A stretch of 64,000 nt of DNA from Marivirga sericea (GCF_900177665.1 NZ_FXAW01000008.1:1-64000); one strand, 5' to 3'. Counted from the stretch's first letter, positions 45,113-53,744 are shown. Notes: a model not told the origin generated them from the letters alone. Numbers and translations: made by a program.

Positions 45113-46132
45113 ATGAAAAACTTTATATCTATTGTATTCCTTCTATTGTTCATAAATGCAAGTTGCACAGACAAAGAGGTCAATCCCAAGGAGCTAAATT
45201 CTTATGCGCTATTGCGTTCTACAACAAGTACAACCAAAGAAGTGGTTTCTTTAGACGAAGAGGAGAAATCGGTCACTTTAAGGTCTAAGTTTGTTGGCAC
45301 CACTACTCGTGTTGGAAATTTACTTTATGTATTTGATTATTGGAATCTTGAGGTCATTGATTTAAATAAGATGGAATCTATAGACTTTAAAGAGTATACC
45401 TCAATTCCTGATAGTGTTGACCAGCTTAGGCAAATTGTAGCCACCAGCGATCACCTGATTGTAGCTTTTCAAAATTTTTCTACTGCTGTTATTTCTTTAG
45501 TGGTTCTTGATATCAATTCGCTTGAGCAAACCCAAATAATAAATCTTGATCTGGAAACAGAGTTCTACAGCATGGCTTCTATTGGCAATAGAGTGTTTTT
45601 TTCTTCACCATCAGGCCTATATTCTATTGATGTTAGGGAAGAAACTTCGGCTACTCTGGTATCAGATGACTTCTTTGGTTTTCCTGTTTTCAAGGTACTG
45701 GATGATGATAATTTGTTGATGGTAACTTCTGATAAGCTATACGAGCTTTCTGCATCAAATGATAATATCACAGAAATCGGCACTTTTAGTAACGGCCTTT
45801 TTATTTCGGATCCTCAAAACTCTTCTGTAGCTTTTGATAATAAAAATGCTACCGTATATCATGCAATTAGTGTTCCACAACCCTCACCCTATTCTTACTA
45901 TCTGTCGCAATATGATATCAGCACGCAAGAAAGCACAGCATTAGTTGAATCAACTTTTTCTGAAGAGTTAGAGGTCTATGCGGATGGCTTACGATCATTA
46001 ATTTTTGATATGCAGATGAATCAAATTGTCTTAGCTGGCCGAACGAAGGTTCAAGTATTCAATACTGATGGCAGTTTGTCTCAAGAATTTGATTTTAGTG
46101 ATCGCTCTGTAGAGGTCGTCACTGTGTTTTGA
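45113..46132 (+). CDS. Lipoprotein, probably a beta-propeller; function unknown
   Basis: 339 residues from the ATG at 45113; a longer frame from 45086 is unlikely because the lipoprotein signal (FISIVFLLLFINASC) starts here. After the lipidated Cys the sequence is a run of short beta strands repeating every 40-45 residues (LLYVFDYWNLEVIDLNKM, FFSSPSGLYSIDV, KLYELSASNDNI), which suggests a six- or seven-bladed propeller. No catalytic residues were recognised. It is alone on the plus strand. Confidence 0.7.
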   Translation: MKNFISIVFLLLFINASCTDKEVNPKELNSYALLRSTTSTTKEVVSLDEEEKSVTLRSKFVGTTTRVGNLLYVFDYWNLEVIDLNKMESIDFKEYTSIPDSVDQLRQIVATSDHLIVAFQNFSTAVISLVVLDINSLEQTQIINLDLETEFYSMASIGNRVFFSSPSGLYSIDVREETSATLVSDDFFGFPVFKVLDDDNLLMVTSDKLYELSASNDNITEIGTFSNGLFISDPQNSSVAFDNKNATVYHAISVPQPSPYSYYLSQYDISTQESTALVESTFSEELEVYADGLRSLIFDMQMNQIVLAGRTKVQVFNTDGSLSQEFDFSDRSVEVVTVF

Positions 46133-46870
46133 AATAGTTATTATAGAACTGCAATGGCTTCGGATAGTCTTGTTTGCTCAGCTACAGGAATGAAATTCCT
46201 AGCGCCTGAGCTATGGAAATTTTATCACTTACATAACTTATTCAAGCAACATTCTTTTTTCTTGCAATCTAGAAGCTTTACCTATAATTAGGGAACTTAT
46301 GAAAAATACTACAAATCCATTGATCCAAATAAAATTTTGATCTGTGAGTGTGGGAAGGAGGACAAAAATGCGGGCCAGACGAGGATGTGGGAGGAAGCAT
46401 ATTTTTGTCTTGAATTTTTATTTCTTTTTGTTCAAGCAAAAAGGAAAAAATAGAAACTACAAAATTTAATTTGGTTTTTGATTTTAATAAATAGATTCTA
46501 AAACCTCGAAATTTGTAAAAAGCCTTTTAATTGAGGGTTTTTTAGATGATAGTATTCTATGAAAAGACCACCTAATTCAGATTAGATCCTATTTTGAAGG
46601 TGTTTTTTATTTATCAAAAGAAGCTTAATTAATCTGCGATGTAAATAGAGGTGATTGCTTTTAGCTAGAAAAGCATCAATTCCAATGAACAAACTGTTCT
46701 AAACGCTTTCCTACGTTCAATATTTACCAAAAACTGGACATAGTACCGAATTCTGTCCCGTGTTTGAACATGTTTTTACCTTATGTTCAATATTTTGAAA
46801 AATCTGGACATTAAATCGATTCTCAAGAAAGAAAATTTTAAATTTAGTATGCTTAAAGCTATTACTAAAC
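46133..46870. other. Long intergenic region with paired repeats, no gene
   Basis: Apart from the direct and inverted repeats at 46715-46823 it contains only AT-rich sequence. A short imperfect hairpin CACCT/AGGTG (about 46568-46604) is followed by a T-run and could end a transcript. No RNA gene or small protein could be supported. Confidence 0.4.
46715..46823. repeat. Two 40-bp direct repeats flanking an inverted TGAACAT/ATGTTCA pair
   Basis: Copy 1, 46715-46754 (starting GTTCAATATTTACCAAAAAC), and copy 2, 46785-46823 (GTTCAATATTTTGAAAAATC), agree over most positions, including CTGGACAT and CGA(A/T)TCT. Between them TGAACAT (46765-46771) and ATGTTCA (46783-46789) are perfect complements. Such half-site arrays suggest a regulator binding region. 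The GNAT pseudogene starts 48 bases downstream. Confidence 0.45.
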
Positions 46871-47317
46871 TTGAAAATAAGAGCCTACATACCTTCAGAC
46901 CAAGCAGCCGTCCTTCAACTATTTAATTGGAATACACCGTAATATTTTGATGAAACGGAAAGAGCAGGATTAGTTCATTACCTGGATAATGAAACGGAAG
47001 ATTACTTTGTAGTAGAGGATGATGGAGAAATAGTAGGAGCGGGCGGTATTAACTACGAACCGCAATCCAAAGCAGCTGTAATTTCCTGGGATATAATCAA
47101 ACCCACTGAACACGGCAAAGGAATAGGCAGGAAATTAACCCAACATAGAATTCAGCATATCAATACAAAGCCTGATATTAAAAAGATCATTGTTAGAACC
47201 TCCCAGCATACTGACAAATTTTACGAAAAGATGGGCTTTAAACTCCTTAAGGTTAAAAAAGACTATTGGGCTGAGGGTTTTGATTTGTATTGGATGGAGC
47301 TACTTAATAAAAAATAG
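46871..47317 (+). pseudogene. GNAT acetyltransferase gene broken by one in-frame stop
   Basis: From a TTG at 46871 the frame reads as a complete GNAT protein of about 148 codons (SDQAAVLQLFNWNTP, then EDYFVVEDDGEIVGAGGINY, HGKGIGRKLTQHR, FYEKMGFKLLKV) except for TAA at 46940-46942. Other GNAT relatives have a lysine there ('NTPKYF'), so an AAA-to-TAA change is the simplest explanation. No start codon follows the stop before the last third. The acetyl-CoA loop HGKGIGRKL is intact. It therefore decayed recently, or the stop is a sequencing error. Confidence 0.75.
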
Positions 47318-47336
47318 AATCATATAGGGATTTACA

Positions 47337-48602
47337 TCATAAATTTGATTGGAATGCAGGGGATTTTATTTCCTGTTCGCTTCTGGGAATACCATAATTT
47401 GAAGCAATAGTACTCCAATTTTCAACTGCATTTTTTACCTGATTTATAATAGTTGTTGCTGTTTTTCTATCTAACCGAAAATACTCATGGACTTCCATAG
47501 CCAAATCGGTATCTAAAGCATTATCATCTTCGGAAATATTTAATTTTAAACCTGTTCCGGTTTCCACGGGATTAATATCGAATGCTGGAGATAAATGCCA
47601 ACCTTCATTAGATAATAGGAATCCATGATTTCTTAAATGGTCATCGGTATTGGAAATACAAATATTGAAAACAATTCTTCTCCAAAGTTCCTGTAGATCT
47701 TCTGACACATTAGCACCATGAGTTGTGATAAAGTCAACCAACTCCAAATAGCTTGCTCCTGTAGAGGCATCGGCTCCATCCGTATAGCCTAATTGCGTCA
47801 TGGCCGAGGTGAAATGAATTCGTTCTCCCGTACTGCTTCTGTCAAATCTTTTTGTCAAAAATGTATGATGATGACTGGAGAATTTTTGGGCTTTACATTC
47901 CGACATATTGATACCTGCAGTCTTGGCCAAATCATAGGTTACCATTTCCCATGCGCCTAGATTGTGATCATCATTTTTGCTAGGAAATTTAGCAATCCAT
48001 AGATGATGATTTGTATCTAACACACTTGCTTTAGGTCTTGCACCACCTAAGGAAGAGCCAGGATTAACGAGCATGTTTAACCATTTCAAATATTCTGGGT
48101 CGTTAATAGCGTCCTCTTTTTCAAGCTTTAAGCTTACTTCCTCTAACTCTCGGATAGAAGTCCATGGAGGACTGGCCTGCCTTTCGTCATCATTTAAAAA
48201 TGGGCCGCTTGGATCAAGTTTAAATCGAAGTCCACCCATACGGTGTTCATCATAAACTCCTAATAAATAATCGGTTTCGAATAATTTAGTTGCTTTTCTA
48301 TTTTCTGATCTTGCTTTGGCAGCCTCTCTTCTTTGTATTAATACTCTTCCCCATCGGTCAGGCGAAGAATCAAGAAATAAGCCGAAATTAAATTTTTCTT
48401 CATCATTCAAATATTGAGGACCTGAATACAGTTGCAGATCAGGATCTAAATTGTGCGCAAAGCCTGATGACAACCATTCCTTGTGATATTCGAAAAAGAA
48501 GATTTCTTTCCCTCTTAATAGTTCAGCGGTTAAAACACCCATTAGCTTTGGACCTTTTACCTCTTTCCAGTCTGCATATACATATAAGTCTCTTTTTGAC
48601 AT
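47337..48602 (-). CDS. hipA: HipA-type serine/threonine kinase toxin
   Basis: 421 residues from ATG 48602 (the preceding GTG at 48605 is less likely). The HipA fold is marked by LGGARPKASV (P-loop-like, about residue 190), the catalytic loop NTDDHLRNHGFL (HxxDxxxxN-type, with Asp as base), and the metal-binding DINPVET. HipA phosphorylates a tRNA synthetase or another target and causes growth arrest. The antitoxin gene hipB overlaps by one base (TGATG), as in other hipBA pairs. Length and motifs suggest an active kinase. Confidence 0.9.
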   Translation of the reverse strand: MSKRDLYVYADWKEVKGPKLMGVLTAELLRGKEIFFFEYHKEWLSSGFAHNLDPDLQLYSGPQYLNDEEKFNFGLFLDSSPDRWGRVLIQRREAAKARSENRKATKLFETDYLLGVYDEHRMGGLRFKLDPSGPFLNDDERQASPPWTSIRELEEVSLKLEKEDAINDPEYLKWLNMLVNPGSSLGGARPKASVLDTNHHLWIAKFPSKNDDHNLGAWEMVTYDLAKTAGINMSECKAQKFSSHHHTFLTKRFDRSSTGERIHFTSAMTQLGYTDGADASTGASYLELVDFITTHGANVSEDLQELWRRIVFNICISNTDDHLRNHGFLLSNEGWHLSPAFDINPVETGTGLKLNISEDDNALDTDLAMEVHEYFRLDRKTATTIINQVKNAVENWSTIASNYGIPRSEQEIKSPAFQSNL

Positions 48603-48919
48603 CACGCTTTCTTTTTAGGGGCTCTTTCTTTGGTTGACAAACCAGCATCTTGTAGTTTTCTTCCCAGTATATCATCTTTAGCAAGCATTAAGAAATCCTT
48701 TTCAAGACCTAGAACTTTTAAAACATTAAGGTAATGCCCTATACTAACCGATGCTTTGCCCTTTTCAATTGAAATAAGTGTATTCCTCCCAATGCCAGCC
48801 CGTTCTGCGACCATTTGCCCGCTAAGCTTTCGTCTTAGCCTTGCTAGCTTTATTTGCTCGCCTACATTAGCTAGAATTTCCTGATTTTTTGGAAGTAATA
48901 TAGCTTTCTTATTATTCAT
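48602..48919 (-). CDS. hipB: HipB-type antitoxin, XRE-family regulator
   Basis: 105 residues from ATG 48919; upstream frame residues lie in the operator region. An HTH (LARLRRKLSGQMVAERAGIG then RNTLISIEKG) sits at about residues 25-65, followed by a short tail. It neutralises HipA and represses the operon by binding the two operators just upstream. Its stop overlaps the hipA start. The gene lies downstream of the divergent 49144 gene. Confidence 0.88.
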   Translation of the reverse strand: MNNKKAILLPKNQEILANVGEQIKLARLRRKLSGQMVAERAGIGRNTLISIEKGKASVSIGHYLNVLKVLGLEKDFLMLAKDDILGRKLQDAGLSTKERAPKKKA

Positions 48920-48921
48920 AA

Positions 48922-48971
48922 TGTTTAATATAATAAACAATTATACTATATTTTGTTTGAAATAACAAACA
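48922..48971 (-). promoter_or_regulatory. hipBA promoter with two matched operators TGTTTR-N6-YAAACA
   Basis: Site 1 at 48922-48939 (TGTTTA-N6-TAAACA) and site 2 at 48954-48971 (TGTTTG-N6-CAAACA) are perfect 6-bp inverted repeats with centres 32 bases apart (about three helical turns). On the minus strand TTTG in site 2 is separated by about 20 bases from TATAATTG (48938-48945), close to the Bacteroidota TTTG/TAnnTTTG promoter; site 1 overlaps its end. HipB would thus block both promoter elements. Confidence 0.7.
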
Positions 48972-49034
48972 TTATGATTTACTGTGTTTTAGTTTAATGC
49001 ATTTTATTCGTTTATTTGACTTATTGAAAGACTG

Positions 49035-49097
49035 CGCATTTTCGACCAAGACCTAGATGCTAAAGACGTTTTTAAAATTAAATTCTATATTTACGTC
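49035..49097 (+). repeat. Direct repeat, left copy, probably carrying a promoter
   Basis: It is similar over about 63 bases to 50311-50377, including the shared core TTTAAAATTAAAT. The core is followed by TATATTTAC here and TACATTTAC in the other copy, both close to TAnnTTTG. This copy is 47 bases before the ATG of the DUF2007/TPR gene. Confidence 0.55.
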
Positions 49098-49143
49098 TTC
49101 GGTTAGTATTGTCCTTTTCACCCTATTGTCAGACTCATTTTTT

Positions 49144-50079
49144 ATGGACCAATTTATCACCATTGCCACCTTTCAATATCCGCATGAGGCGCACATTATC
49201 CAATCCAAATTAGAAGCTGCGGACATCAAAGTATTTCTGAAAGATGAGTTAACAGTACAGTCTCATAATTTCCTGTCGAATGCAGTAGGAGGGATAAAAC
49301 TACAAGTGAGAGCAGCCGATGTACCCTTGGCGGTAGCTTTGCTGCGTGAAATGGGGGTAAATGTTGAGCCACAAGAAGAATCCGGAGGGTACTATAATTG
49401 GATAGATGCGAAAACGAATAAAATCCCTATTCTAAAGCATTGGGCGGTTGAGTTGCGAGCAATTTTTATCATTGCCTTCATTCTGATCAGTATAGTAGTG
49501 ATTGGTGGAATAATCATCTCAATTGCTCAAGCTCCTACAGAAGCGGAAAAGCAGCAAATGGCGCAACAAAGGGAAGAAGAAAGAATGGAGCATTTGCTTT
49601 ACGACTATCATTATCCTAAAGTAGATAGTTTACTAGAAAGCAACCCACAGCAGGCAATTAATTACAGTAAACGCCTATTAAGAACGGATTATCCTAAAAA
49701 CGCTCAATTATATTCCGACATAGGATACGGATATATAGCACTGGATTCTTTTGATTTGGCCATTCGCTATATGAAAGCATCGAAAAGCTATGGTTATTCG
49801 AGGGAGGACAGATCAAGTGCAATAGCCTATTGCCATATTCAGCTGAAGGAGTATGAGGAGGCGATAGAACTATACAAGGAAAGGGCTAGTTCAAATTATA
49901 AGGCTTACTTAGCAGTTTCGGACGTATATTTGCTTCAAAAAGATTATAAGAATGCAGCAAAATATCTGACTACCTATCTTGAGAAAAGAGAAGATGCTTA
50001 TTTACTAGCCTACACGGAGAAAGACTTTCAGTTACTGAAATTGAAAAGAGACAGTATTAAAAGCTTAATCAAAGAGTAA
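49144..50079 (+). CDS. DUF2007 protein with TPR domain
   Basis: 311 residues from ATG 49144 (an upstream frame from 49057 adds 29 improbable residues). Residues 1-72 are the DUF2007 domain (FITIATFQYPHEAHIIQSKL, then EAADIKVFLKDE, IKLQVRAADVPLAVALL), thought to be a signal-transducing ferredoxin-like unit. One membrane segment follows (about 100-125), then TPR repeats (about 145-290: YSDIGYGYIALDSFDLAIRY and YLAVSDVYLLQKDYKNAAKY). It is linked to the zinc-ribbon gene directly after it (adjacent stop/start). Confidence 0.8.
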   Translation: MDQFITIATFQYPHEAHIIQSKLEAADIKVFLKDELTVQSHNFLSNAVGGIKLQVRAADVPLAVALLREMGVNVEPQEESGGYYNWIDAKTNKIPILKHWAVELRAIFIIAFILISIVVIGGIIISIAQAPTEAEKQQMAQQREEERMEHLLYDYHYPKVDSLLESNPQQAINYSKRLLRTDYPKNAQLYSDIGYGYIALDSFDLAIRYMKASKSYGYSREDRSSAIAYCHIQLKEYEEAIELYKERASSNYKAYLAVSDVYLLQKDYKNAAKYLTTYLEKREDAYLLAYTEKDFQLLKLKRDSIKSLIKE

Positions 50080-50268
50080 ATGGAAAATGCAGAAGCCTTA
50101 GTCTGTCCTTATTGCCATTCCGATCATGTAGGGAAAAGCAAAAAGCCTTCTTCCGTCTTTGTGATCTTATTACTCTTTGTAGGCCTGCCGGTATTGAAAT
50201 ACAAAAAGGAATACCATTGCTACGATTGCTATCAGGATTTTAAGCTAGACTCAAAGGCCAAGAATTAA
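50080..50268 (+). CDS. Small membrane protein with two Cys pairs (zinc-ribbon-like)
   Basis: 62 residues. CPYC (9-12) and CYDC (47-50) form the two knuckles of a treble-clef/zinc-ribbon, with a hydrophobic stretch VFVILLLFVGLPVL between them. It begins on the base after the DUF2007/TPR stop, so it is translated with it. DUF2007 proteins are often found with zinc-ribbon partners. Function unknown. Confidence 0.75.
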   Translation: MENAEALVCPYCHSDHVGKSKKPSSVFVILLLFVGLPVLKYKKEYHCYDCYQDFKLDSKAKN

Positions 50269-50669
50269 AGATCATACCTCCTAGAAATATTCTATTAAAA
50301 CTACCGAATATACATTTTTCGACTAAGCCCTAAATTCTTAGGATGTATTTAAAATTAAATCCTATACATTTACAGTCCATCATTAACCAAAACCCCAAAG
50401 TCGAATTTCAAATTGTTTTTCTGGGTTTAGGTTGAAGGTGTATTGCGGATGAAGTAGCTTTTGTTGTTTTAGGCGCAGTGAATTAGGGTGTAAAGTGCAT
50501 TAATGTTCTTTATACGGTTGTTAGCTGCAATTCCGTGTATAGCTAAGCCATTGACTTCGCAAGCTAATGGAACAGCAGAGAAATTAAAATATTTAACTAA
50601 CAGACAATAACTGTAAAGCACTTATTTTAAACATTATAAGTAAGAGTTCATCCGAATTAAGATTAAAAA
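50269..50669 (+). other. Intergenic region: direct-repeat right copy and start box of the HEPN unit
   Basis: It contains the right copy of the 63-base repeat (50311-50377), a TATACGG/CCGTGTATA hairpin around 50511-50536 and the cassette-start box GTTAGCTGC (50520-50528). From 50528 to the start at 50670, no small gene is supported. Confidence 0.5.
50311..50377 (+). repeat. Direct repeat, right copy
   Basis: The partner of 49035-49097, 1.28 kb away; together they flank the DUF2007/TPR and zinc-ribbon genes. No gene follows this copy within about 290 bases, so it is either a leftover promoter or a repeat end. Confidence 0.5.
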
Positions 50670-51662
50670 ATGTCAAAGTTCACCATTGATAAATTACAGA
50701 ATGTGATTGTTCAAATGAAGCTACCTGTTTCATTTGATGTTCTGGATTCTCTAACAAAAGAGAATAAGGGTAAACCTTATATGATGCAAATTGATAATAT
50801 TCCAGCTAAAATTCATTTCAAAAGGATTTATGATTTCAGATATAAGGATGATTTTGAAATGGCTCCTTTTTCAAAAATGGAAGAGGATAGATCTGCCTTA
50901 TTATCATATATGCAGGTCCAAGTTTGGTTTGATAAACAAATGATTGAGTCAAGTAGAATTAATAAAAAAATCATTACGATTATACCTGATCAATTTGTGG
51001 ATATTGCAATTGAGTATCTAAATAAGTTTATTAATATTTATCGCAGCATAACAAATTCATTTTGGATAAGAAACGTAGTTCTTAAAGATGTTTTCAACTA
51101 TCAGTATCTTTTGTTAGATACCGAAGGTCAACACCAGACAGTAACTACCTTGATCCCTAAACATCATATGATAAGATTTAATGGTGGAAAGGAATTTGAA
51201 CTTGAAGAAAAACAGGAGGACATTTTACGTCACTATTTGCTTGAAGATTACTATGGTTTTAAAGACGATATAGTTTCTTCGATGTTGGACAATTTTAATT
51301 TAGGGAGATATAATTTTGCGCTAATTCAGTCCGCTACACTTTTTGAAAATTTTATATATACAGAGCTTAAGAAGAAACTAAGTAATACCAAACTTGACAA
51401 GATTAAGAAAAAACCAGAATGTGGATGTTTGGCAGGCATTTCTGAAGTATGTAGCAGAGGTATAAAGGAATATTTCGAATTTGACTTTGGTGCCACCAAA
51501 GAATGGGAAGATGTAAAAAATTATATGCTAAAGCTAAGAAATAGAATTGTTCATGGAGAGTTAATTAAAAGCATATCAAAAAATGAATGTGAAAAAGCAC
51601 TGGTGGCAGTAAAAGCTAGTCAAGAGTTATTAATTGAAAAGGTATTTAATAAAAGCAGCTAA
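50670..51662 (+). CDS. HEPN-like domain protein of unknown function
   Basis: 330 residues, soluble. The first 200 residues are unrecognised. The last about 120 contain YNFALIQSATLFENFIYTEL, a helix pair typical of HEPN/Apea proteins, and the motif RNRIVHG (R290-x4-H295), matching the R-x4-6-H active site of HEPN RNases. HEPN RNases are common in toxin, defence and stress systems. The gene lies between complementary boxes GTTAGCTGC (50520-50528) and GCAGCTAAC (51655-51663), the second overlapping its own stop codon. It is followed by the OLD-type nuclease gene. An RNase role is inference. Confidence 0.65.
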   Translation: MSKFTIDKLQNVIVQMKLPVSFDVLDSLTKENKGKPYMMQIDNIPAKIHFKRIYDFRYKDDFEMAPFSKMEEDRSALLSYMQVQVWFDKQMIESSRINKKIITIIPDQFVDIAIEYLNKFINIYRSITNSFWIRNVVLKDVFNYQYLLLDTEGQHQTVTTLIPKHHMIRFNGGKEFELEEKQEDILRHYLLEDYYGFKDDIVSSMLDNFNLGRYNFALIQSATLFENFIYTELKKKLSNTKLDKIKKKPECGCLAGISEVCSRGIKEYFEFDFGATKEWEDVKNYMLKLRNRIVHGELIKSISKNECEKALVAVKASQELLIEKVFNKSS

Positions 51663-51789
51663 CACTAAATATAGGTCATTGGGCAGATAGTGCTAAAGTT
51701 GATAATGATTACATTTAAGGAAATATGTAGGGTATTGATAGTTTGGAGTCTTGAAGTCCCCAACTCCCCATATTCTTAACGTTAAAGTC
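51655..51789 (+). other. attC-like boundary 6, containing copy 2 of the dispersed 112-bp repeat
   Basis: GCAGCTAAC (51655-51663) is the exact complement of the start of the HEPN unit. TAACACTAAATATAGG pairs imperfectly with CCCATATTCTTAACGTTA near the right end, and GTTAAAGTC (51781-51789) starts the OLD unit. About 112 bases (51667-51778) match 2001-2114. The next ATG is 9 bases away. Confidence 0.6.
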
Positions 51790-51797
51790 AATTTCAA

Positions 51798-53534
51798 ATG
51801 ATTAAAAAAATAATATTAAATAATTATCGCTGCTATAATAGTCATGAAATTGATTTTAAAAACCTTTCAATAGTCGTTGGTAAGAATAATGCAGGAAAAT
51901 CTACTTTAATAGAATCTCTTCGTCTAATATCACTGGTAACAACTAGGTATTCAAACCTTCCATTTAAAAGTCCTCCTTCATGGACGGAGTTACCTAGAGA
52001 CCATAAAGGAGTATCTCCATCTTTAAAAGGTATAGAATTTTCAAAAGAGAATCTTTTTCATCTATATAGTAACCCTCCTGCAAAAATTGAAGCTATTTTT
52101 AAAAACGAATTCAAAATCACTCTCTACATTGGCAGTGATGGTGAATTCCATGCCGTGTTATTCGATAAGCAGGGGAAAGTGATTCAATCTAAAGGTGAAG
52201 CGCGAAATGTAAAATTTCCACAGATTAATATATTGCCACAGATTGCTCCACTACAAACAAATGAAGAAACGTTAAGAGGTGATTATGTTCTTTCCAATTT
52301 GTCATCATCATTAGCTTCCAGACATTTTCGAAATCAACTAAATCAATTGAATTCTAAATACACTGAATTTAAACGAATGGCAGAAGAAACTTGGCCAGGG
52401 TTGAGAATTAGAGAGCTTCAAGGAAAAGGTCCTTTAACTGGAAACAAACTATCTCTTATGGTTCAGGATGAAACATTTGTAGCAGAAGTTGGCTGGATGG
52501 GTCACGGACTACAAATGTGGCTACAAACAGTTTGGTTTCTTGCAAGAAGTCATAAGTCATCAACTATCATATTAGATGAGCCGGATGTTTACATGCACGC
52601 TGATTTGCAAAGAAAACTTATTCGTTACCTTCGTAATAGATTTGCTCAAGTTATTGTTGCAACACATTCCATAGAAATAATGGCAGAAGTTGAACCAGAT
52701 GAGATCTTAGTTATTGATCGTAATAAAGATAAATCTTCATTTGCATCTAATCTGCCAGCAGTACAAAGTATTATTCATAACATTGGAAGCATTCAGAATA
52801 TTGAATTAGCAAGACTCTGGAATGCAAAGAAATTCTTAATTGTTGAAGGAAAAGATGTTTCTATTTTAAAAAGATTTCAAAACACTTTATTTCCCTTTAG
52901 TAATGAACCTCTTGATTCAATTCCTAATATGCCTTGTGGTGGATGGGGAGGATGGAATTATGTTGTTGGTTCTCAAATGTTACTAAAAAACGCAGGTGAT
53001 TCCAAGATAACTGTTTATTCAATATTTGATTCGGATTACCATTCTGAAGAAGAAAAAATTAAAAGGATTAATGAAGCAAAAGCTCACAAAATTGAATTAA
53101 AAATATGGAGAAAAAAGGAGATTGAAAACTATCTCATTTCAGACTCAGCTATTTACAGATTGATTCGGAAAAGTAAATCTGTTTCTAAGACTATTACTAA
53201 AGACGATGTTACAAGAAAAATTGAAGAGTTAGTTGATTCTCTTAAAGATGATGTTATAGATGCCGTAGCAACAGAAATTAATCACAAAAAACGAAATTAC
53301 ACTGCGGGTAAGGCACATTCAGAAGCTCGTAACCAAATTAACCCTAAATGGGATTTAGAAAAGAGAGAACTCGTTTCTGGCAAGAAAATCTTAAAGAGAC
53401 TAAATATTTGGTCACTTACTGAGTGGAAAACATCATTCAGTGCTTTAGCTATAGCTAAAGAAATAAAATTGGATGAAATTCCTGAAGAGATTAAAACAGT
53501 AATTACAAAAATAGAACAAAATAAAAGACTCTAG
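51798..53534 (+). CDS. OLD-family ATPase with TOPRIM-like nuclease domain
   Basis: 578 residues. N-terminal SMC/ABC-like ATPase: Walker A GKNNAGKST (about 28-36), signature-like region VGWMGHGLQMW, Walker B IILDEPDVYMHADLQ (about 255), and switch His in ATHSIEIMAEV. The C-terminal half has TOPRIM hallmarks: LIVEGKDVSIL (Glu) and SIFDSDYHS (DxD). OLD proteins degrade or nick DNA; many act in phage defence, alone or with a partner. The neighbouring HEPN gene is in its own cassette, so partnership is uncertain. Start box GTTAAAGTC and end box GACTCTAGC (53527-53535) agree at 7 of 9 positions. Confidence 0.87.
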   Translation: MIKKIILNNYRCYNSHEIDFKNLSIVVGKNNAGKSTLIESLRLISLVTTRYSNLPFKSPPSWTELPRDHKGVSPSLKGIEFSKENLFHLYSNPPAKIEAIFKNEFKITLYIGSDGEFHAVLFDKQGKVIQSKGEARNVKFPQINILPQIAPLQTNEETLRGDYVLSNLSSSLASRHFRNQLNQLNSKYTEFKRMAEETWPGLRIRELQGKGPLTGNKLSLMVQDETFVAEVGWMGHGLQMWLQTVWFLARSHKSSTIILDEPDVYMHADLQRKLIRYLRNRFAQVIVATHSIEIMAEVEPDEILVIDRNKDKSSFASNLPAVQSIIHNIGSIQNIELARLWNAKKFLIVEGKDVSILKRFQNTLFPFSNEPLDSIPNMPCGGWGGWNYVVGSQMLLKNAGDSKITVYSIFDSDYHSEEEKIKRINEAKAHKIELKIWRKKEIENYLISDSAIYRLIRKSKSVSKTITKDDVTRKIEELVDSLKDDVIDAVATEINHKKRNYTAGKAHSEARNQINPKWDLEKRELVSGKKILKRLNIWSLTEWKTSFSALAIAKEIKLDEIPEEIKTVITKIEQNKRL

Positions 53535-53744
53535 CAAGCTGTATAAATCATGACTGGTTGTTGGTCTATGAAGCTTTAGTGCTACTTAGTTAACCGGTCA
53601 ATCCGCACCTTGATTTACGATATTGTATCATAATAAGAAAGGAGGTATAATAGTAAACCAGTCAATCCTGCGGATTGCCTCGGTAGTTAACTGAAATTTT
53701 TATACTTTTAATCAGCCACGAATTTATACAGTGGCGTTACCAGC
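53527..53744 (+). other. attC-like boundary 7 (long, about 200 bp)
   Basis: Left arm CTGTATAAATCATGACTGGTT (53539-53559, split by its box) and right arm AATCAGCCACGAATTTATACAG (53710-53731) pair over most of their length. The right box GTTACCAGC (53736-53744) is 10 bases before the ATG at 53755. The loop contains GGTCAATCCGC and CAGTCAATCCTGCGGATTG, itself partly palindromic. Confidence 0.6.

Noticed and set aside
46541-46610. Possible terminator or small RNA near CACCT/AGGTG
   Set aside because: The stem is short and imperfect, and there is no promoter or conserved structure to support an RNA.
50670-53534. Named Gabija, PARIS or retron defence system
   Set aside because: The ATPase-TOPRIM protein alone is not enough; no helicase partner or reverse transcriptase is present, so only an OLD-type label is used.
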